Below are positions 60,009 to 64,000 of a DNA stretch of 64,000 nt, one piece after another. Both the position numbers and the translations under genes were made by a program. This DNA comes from Rhodohalobacter sp. SW132 (GTDB lineage: Bacteria > Bacteroidota > Rhodothermia > Balneolales > Balneolaceae), in NCBI RefSeq assembly GCF_003390325.1, contig NZ_QUOK01000006.1:62001-126000 (forward strand), read 5' to 3'. The notes beneath the pieces were generated by a model, which did not search any database, was not told the DNA's origin, and worked only from the letters and a program-made list of their open reading frames with translations. The stretch's first letter is position 1, and each line of letters begins with the position of its first letter.

Positions 60009-61107
60009 AAATCTTACGCTTGATAAAGTATTAAAGTCGATTATCGGTCTCACCGGACTGCTTTTGCTCGGTTTGATTGTATATAATTACAGCAATCTTA
60101 TCGCATATGCGGTTATTGCCATGCTCGTGAGTTATATGCTCGACCCGATCGTAAACCGGCTTCAGGCGGCTGGGATGAACCGCACTGTTGGCACAACCCT
60201 TACGCTGGCAACTGTTATTCTTGTGATCGTATGGGGTTCAACTTCAGTGATTCCGATCGTTGCCAACCAGATGGCCAGTCTCGCACGTCAGCTCGATATA
60301 GAGAATCTTCGCTTTATCGCCGAACAGATTGAAATGAGCATCATCGGTAATTTCGATTTTCTGCCACAAGGTTTTTTGCGGGATAACATCGCGGTCTTTT
60401 CTGATAACTTTTTTAATATGGACCAGTTTTCGAACATTGTAGGTGATGTGATCGGGATTTTCACCAACCTGTTTGCCGCTTTCTTGGTTATTCCTTTTGC
60501 CACTTTTTTCTTTCTCAAAGACGGGCATAAAATCCGCCGGGATCTGCTGAAGCTCGTGCCCAACAAATATTTTGAGACTATCCTCAGCCTGGTCGACAAA
60601 ATTGAAACACGCCTGGGAAAATATTTCAGGAGCGTATTTGTTCAGTGCACGCTTGTAGGGATTGTAAGCTGGCTTGCGCTCTCAGTAGCCGGCCTGAATA
60701 ATGCGGCTTCTGTGGGTATTGCTATTGGCGTAGCCAACTCTATACCCTATTTCGGTCCGCTCATCGGTTATATTCTATCTATTGTTATTTCCATCATTGA
60801 AACGGGTGATTTTTCACTGGTCATTCCGTGTATCATAGCCGTACTTATTGCACAGATACTGGATAATGTGGTTTTGCAGCCGCTCATCTTCTCCAAATCA
60901 GCAGACATGCACCCGGTTGCGATTCTGTTTATCATACTCATAGGAGCTCAGACTGCCGGCGTCTTAGGCATGCTGATTGCGATTCCAATCGCTACAATCA
61001 TCAAAATTTCTATCAATCAGATCTCCTGGAGTTTTAATAACTACAGAATATTCAGGTTGGATCAAACTTCACCGGATCAGCAAACTTCTGCAAATCAGTC
61101 TGAATAA
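60001..61107 (+). CDS. AI-2E/PerM-family transporter
   Basis: 368 residues with about eight membrane helices: ...LIVYNYSNLIAYAVIAMLVS near 20-40, a long amphipathic stretch (about 95-140), then VIPFATFFFLKDGHKIRRDL and VGIAIGVANSIPYFGPLIGY, which is the family signature. Members export AI-2 or act as Na+/H+ or other transporters; the role here is unknown. The start overlaps the end of recX by 8 bp. Confidence 0.92.
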   Translation: MLKNLTLDKVLKSIIGLTGLLLLGLIVYNYSNLIAYAVIAMLVSYMLDPIVNRLQAAGMNRTVGTTLTLATVILVIVWGSTSVIPIVANQMASLARQLDIENLRFIAEQIEMSIIGNFDFLPQGFLRDNIAVFSDNFFNMDQFSNIVGDVIGIFTNLFAAFLVIPFATFFFLKDGHKIRRDLLKLVPNKYFETILSLVDKIETRLGKYFRSVFVQCTLVGIVSWLALSVAGLNNAASVGIAIGVANSIPYFGPLIGYILSIVISIIETGDFSLVIPCIIAVLIAQILDNVVLQPLIFSKSADMHPVAILFIILIGAQTAGVLGMLIAIPIATIIKISINQISWSFNNYRIFRLDQTSPDQQTSANQSE

Positions 61108-61168
61108 TCGCCCTTATTTTTTCTATCTTTTGCCCTGTCGCTGAAACCGCATTGATCAGAATTTTTCT

Positions 61169-61753
61169 GTGCACAAATTACTCTTTTTCGCTTCCGGCTC
61201 AGGTACCAATTTTCAGGCTGTAATTGATGCTGTAGAATCCGGATCACTGAATACCAAAATTGTGGGTTTAATTACAAACCGTGAAGATGCCGGGGCAATT
61301 CATCGTGCAAAAGATCACAATATTCCGGTTGAGGTGATTCCTTTTTCTAATGAAGATCACTACATACCGAATCTGCTAAAAACAGTAGAAACCTATTCCC
61401 CCGATCTGATTGTACTCGCCGGGTATCTCAAAAAAATTCCTGATCCTCTGATAGAAACGTATCGGAACAGAATCATCAATATCCATCCGTCACTGCTACC
61501 CAAATATGGCGGAAAAGGATTTTACGGACTGAATGTTCATCGCGCTGTTATTGAAAATCGTGATCCAGTAAGCGGTTGCACCGTCCATTTCGTTAACGAA
61601 ACCTATGATGACGGTGCCATCATTGATCAGGCAAGTGTTAAAGTTTCCGGTGAAGATAATCCGGAAACACTTGCCAAAAAAATTCTCCGTGAAGAACACA
61701 AGCTTCTGCCGGAAAGCATCAAAAAAATACTAACACAAAAACATACCCAGTAA
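61169..61753 (+). CDS. purN: Phosphoribosylglycinamide formyltransferase
   Basis: 194 residues, GTG start at 61169. FASGSGTNFQAVIDAVESGS at the N-terminus binds the substrate; VLAGYLKKIPDPLIETYRNR, INIHPSLLPKYGGKGFYGLN with catalytic Asn/His region, and SGCTVHFVNETYDDGAIIDQ with the catalytic Asp. It formylates GAR using 10-formyl-THF in purine synthesis. Overlaps the intercistronic gap of one base before purH; the two form an operon. Confidence 0.97.
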   Translation: MHKLLFFASGSGTNFQAVIDAVESGSLNTKIVGLITNREDAGAIHRAKDHNIPVEVIPFSNEDHYIPNLLKTVETYSPDLIVLAGYLKKIPDPLIETYRNRIINIHPSLLPKYGGKGFYGLNVHRAVIENRDPVSGCTVHFVNETYDDGAIIDQASVKVSGEDNPETLAKKILREEHKLLPESIKKILTQKHTQ

Positions 61754-61754
61754 C

Positions 61755-63329
61755 GTGGCCTTAAAACCTCTCGAATCTCTTCCCGAAACTCCGCTCAAAA
61801 TTAAGCGTGCACTCCTTTCTGTTTCCGATAAAACCGGAATTACCGCTCTTGCCAAAAGCCTTCATGAGCAAAACGTTCAGCTGATCAGCACCGGGGGAAC
61901 TGCAAAAGCGATTCGTGATGCCGGAATTCCCGTCACTGACGTTAGCAAGATAACCGGCTTTGAGGAGTGTCTTGATGGCCGGGTAAAAACGCTGCACCCG
62001 GTGATTCACGGCGGAATTTTGGCCAGAACCAGTCACGCTCCCGACCGTGAAGAACTGGAACGGCTGAATATCAAACCGATTGAATTGGTGGTTGTCAATC
62101 TCTATCCATTTGCAGAAACGGTAAAGAAAGAAGGGGTCACTCCTGCCGAAGCCACAGAAAATATTGACATTGGCGGGCCGACCATGATCCGTGCTGCAGC
62201 AAAAAACTTTGCCCACGTTACGGTGCTTACATCTCCGAATCAGTATAAAGAGTTTTCGGAAGAGCTTGAGGGTAGTGAAGGAATTTCTTTCCCTTCACGG
62301 CGCAAATTTGGCCGCGAAGCATTTGAACATACCGCCGCTTACGATACAGCCATCAGCAATTTTTTTAGTAGGATTGAAGATTTGGAAGTGCCGGGTCAGC
62401 TATCCATAGCCCATCAAAAGTCGGGAGATTTGCGTTATGGAGAAAATCCGCATCAAAAAGCAGGCGTATACGGAAACCAGGATCAATTCATAGACTGTTT
62501 TCACGGGAAGCAGCTCAGCTACAACAATTATTTGGATGTGGATGCAGCTCTGAAACTGATGGCCGATTTCCCTGAAACTGACACAACCATCGCTATATTC
62601 AAGCATACGGTTCCTTGCGGAGTTGGAATATCCGATACGCTTGCCGACGCGTACAAAAAAGCGTTCAGTACGGATACAGTGTCCCCTTTTGGCGGAATTG
62701 TGTGCAGCAACAAAACACTGGATATCAACACAGCCAGGGAAATTGATACGATTTTCACGGAAATCATCATGGCTCCGGATTTCACAGAGGAGGCGAGAGA
62801 GCTACTCCAACAGAAAAAAAACCGGCGTCTGATTCAAATCAAAAAGTGGCCGGATAGCACTACAGAATTTGCATTTCGATCCATTTTTGGCGGCGCGCTG
62901 CTGCAACAGGAGAACCATTTGTTAATCCCGGATCAAAAACTCACGATACCAACCAAGCGGAAACCTACAGACAGTGAACTGAAAAATCTTCACTTTGCCT
63001 GGAAAGTTGTGAAACATATTAAATCAAATGGCATTGTATTTGCTAACGATTTAAAGACGATCGGTATTGGAACAGGTCAAACGAGCCGGGTGGACAGTTC
63101 CGAAATTGCGATACTAAAAGCTCAGAAAGAAGGTCTTTCGGTTCAGGGATCTGTAGTTGCATCCGATGCTTTTTTCCCTTTTGCAGATGGCGTTGAAGCA
63201 GCAGCTGAGGCCGGAGCAACAGCAATTATTCAGCCCGGCGGCAGCATTCGCGATGAAGAAGTTATCAAAGCTGCCGATAAACATAACCTGGCGATGATCT
63301 TTACAGGAACACGCCATTTTCGTCATTAA
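61755..63329 (+). CDS. purH: Bifunctional AICAR formyltransferase/IMP cyclohydrolase
   Basis: 524 residues, GTG start one base after the purN stop. Cyclohydrolase domain at about 1-200 (RALLSVSDKTGITALAKSLH; LISTGGTAKAIRDAGIPVTD; GRVKTLHPVIHGGILART). The transferase domain has SGDLRYGENPHQKAGVY, AIFKHTVPCGVG and SDAFFPFADGVEAAAEAGAT. It performs the last two steps to IMP. Full length. Confidence 0.98.
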   Translation: MALKPLESLPETPLKIKRALLSVSDKTGITALAKSLHEQNVQLISTGGTAKAIRDAGIPVTDVSKITGFEECLDGRVKTLHPVIHGGILARTSHAPDREELERLNIKPIELVVVNLYPFAETVKKEGVTPAEATENIDIGGPTMIRAAAKNFAHVTVLTSPNQYKEFSEELEGSEGISFPSRRKFGREAFEHTAAYDTAISNFFSRIEDLEVPGQLSIAHQKSGDLRYGENPHQKAGVYGNQDQFIDCFHGKQLSYNNYLDVDAALKLMADFPETDTTIAIFKHTVPCGVGISDTLADAYKKAFSTDTVSPFGGIVCSNKTLDINTAREIDTIFTEIIMAPDFTEEARELLQQKKNRRLIQIKKWPDSTTEFAFRSIFGGALLQQENHLLIPDQKLTIPTKRKPTDSELKNLHFAWKVVKHIKSNGIVFANDLKTIGIGTGQTSRVDSSEIAILKAQKEGLSVQGSVVASDAFFPFADGVEAAAEAGATAIIQPGGSIRDEEVIKAADKHNLAMIFTGTRHFRH

Positions 63330-63429
63330 AAAAACAGTGCGGATTTAGGCAAACTATCGTTCGCAAATAGAAGCTCAAACTCGTATTTTCGAGAGTTGAT
63401 CCTCATAACAAAAAATCTATCTCAATTAG

Positions 63430-64000
<571 letters not shown>

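Overview
The window looks like a chromosomal segment of a Bacteroidota/Balneolota-type bacterium (Balneolaceae-like is my best guess). This rests on gene content and sequence style, not a database search. The pointers are a SusC-type TonB receptor controlled by an ECF sigma factor and a FecR anti-sigma factor, moderate GC, few Shine-Dalgarno sites, many periplasmic enzymes and lipoproteins, and intergenic regions full of palindromic repeats. Most genes are chromosomal housekeeping or ordinary metabolism. There is no prophage, no insertion sequence with a transposase, and no CRISPR array.

Layout. 1-4.4 kb: SusC-like receptor (cut by the left edge), FecR and sigma factor, all on minus, with a 172-bp palindromic element splitting the sigma/anti-sigma pair. 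4.4-5.7 kb: a decayed gene end and a four-copy array of about 141-bp palindromic units running into the clpB stop. 5.7-15 kb: a protein-quality-control neighbourhood (clpB, CbpA-like J protein, HtrA protease, Hsp20) interspersed with a macro-domain protein and an S1/P1 nuclease. 15.4-21.6 kb: ThuA-like protein plus Tat-exported TIM-barrel isomerase, class II DAHP synthase, an exported amidohydrolase and two small envelope proteins. 22-31.6 kb, plus strand: uvrA, an unknown membrane-anchored protein, secD, secF, a STAS protein, then purA, a RuBisCO-like protein and a cupin as a tight operon. 31.6-33 kb: tRNA-Gly(GCC) preceded by two degenerate tRNA-like copies at an exact 102-bp period, a small GIY-YIG nuclease, and a second palindromic array with a 141-bp period. 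33-39.4 kb: PSMA-like M28 peptidase, beta-propeller lipoprotein, MauE-like membrane protein, purF, engB. 39.5-46.3 kb: two paralogous PAS/HisKA_2 kinases, twin 101-bp inverted-repeat elements, a sodium/solute symporter. 46.4-54.4 kb: rdgB, PfkB kinase, guanine deaminase-like protein, NUDIX hydrolase, a Doc/AbrB toxin-antitoxin pair, FAD oxidase plus WbuC-like cupin, M20 amidohydrolase, iron alcohol dehydrogenase. 54.4-64 kb: nested repeat, lipoprotein, MnmC/MnmD-like methyltransferase, kynureninase-like enzyme, recA-recX-AI-2E exporter, purN-purH, and the start of mreB.

Themes. Purine metabolism recurs (purA, purF, purN, purH, rdgB, guaD-like). The most interesting metabolic unit is purA/RuBisCO-like protein/cupin: a RuBisCO-like protein paired with a cupin recalls the methylthioadenosine-isoprenoid shunt of Rhodospirillum. 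The most unusual structural signals are the tRNA-Gly-derived tandem units, the doc gene broken by a 16-bp tandem duplication, an intrinsic terminator ending just before the purA start codon, and several families of palindromic intergenic elements, two of them arranged in tandem with the same period of about 141 bp.
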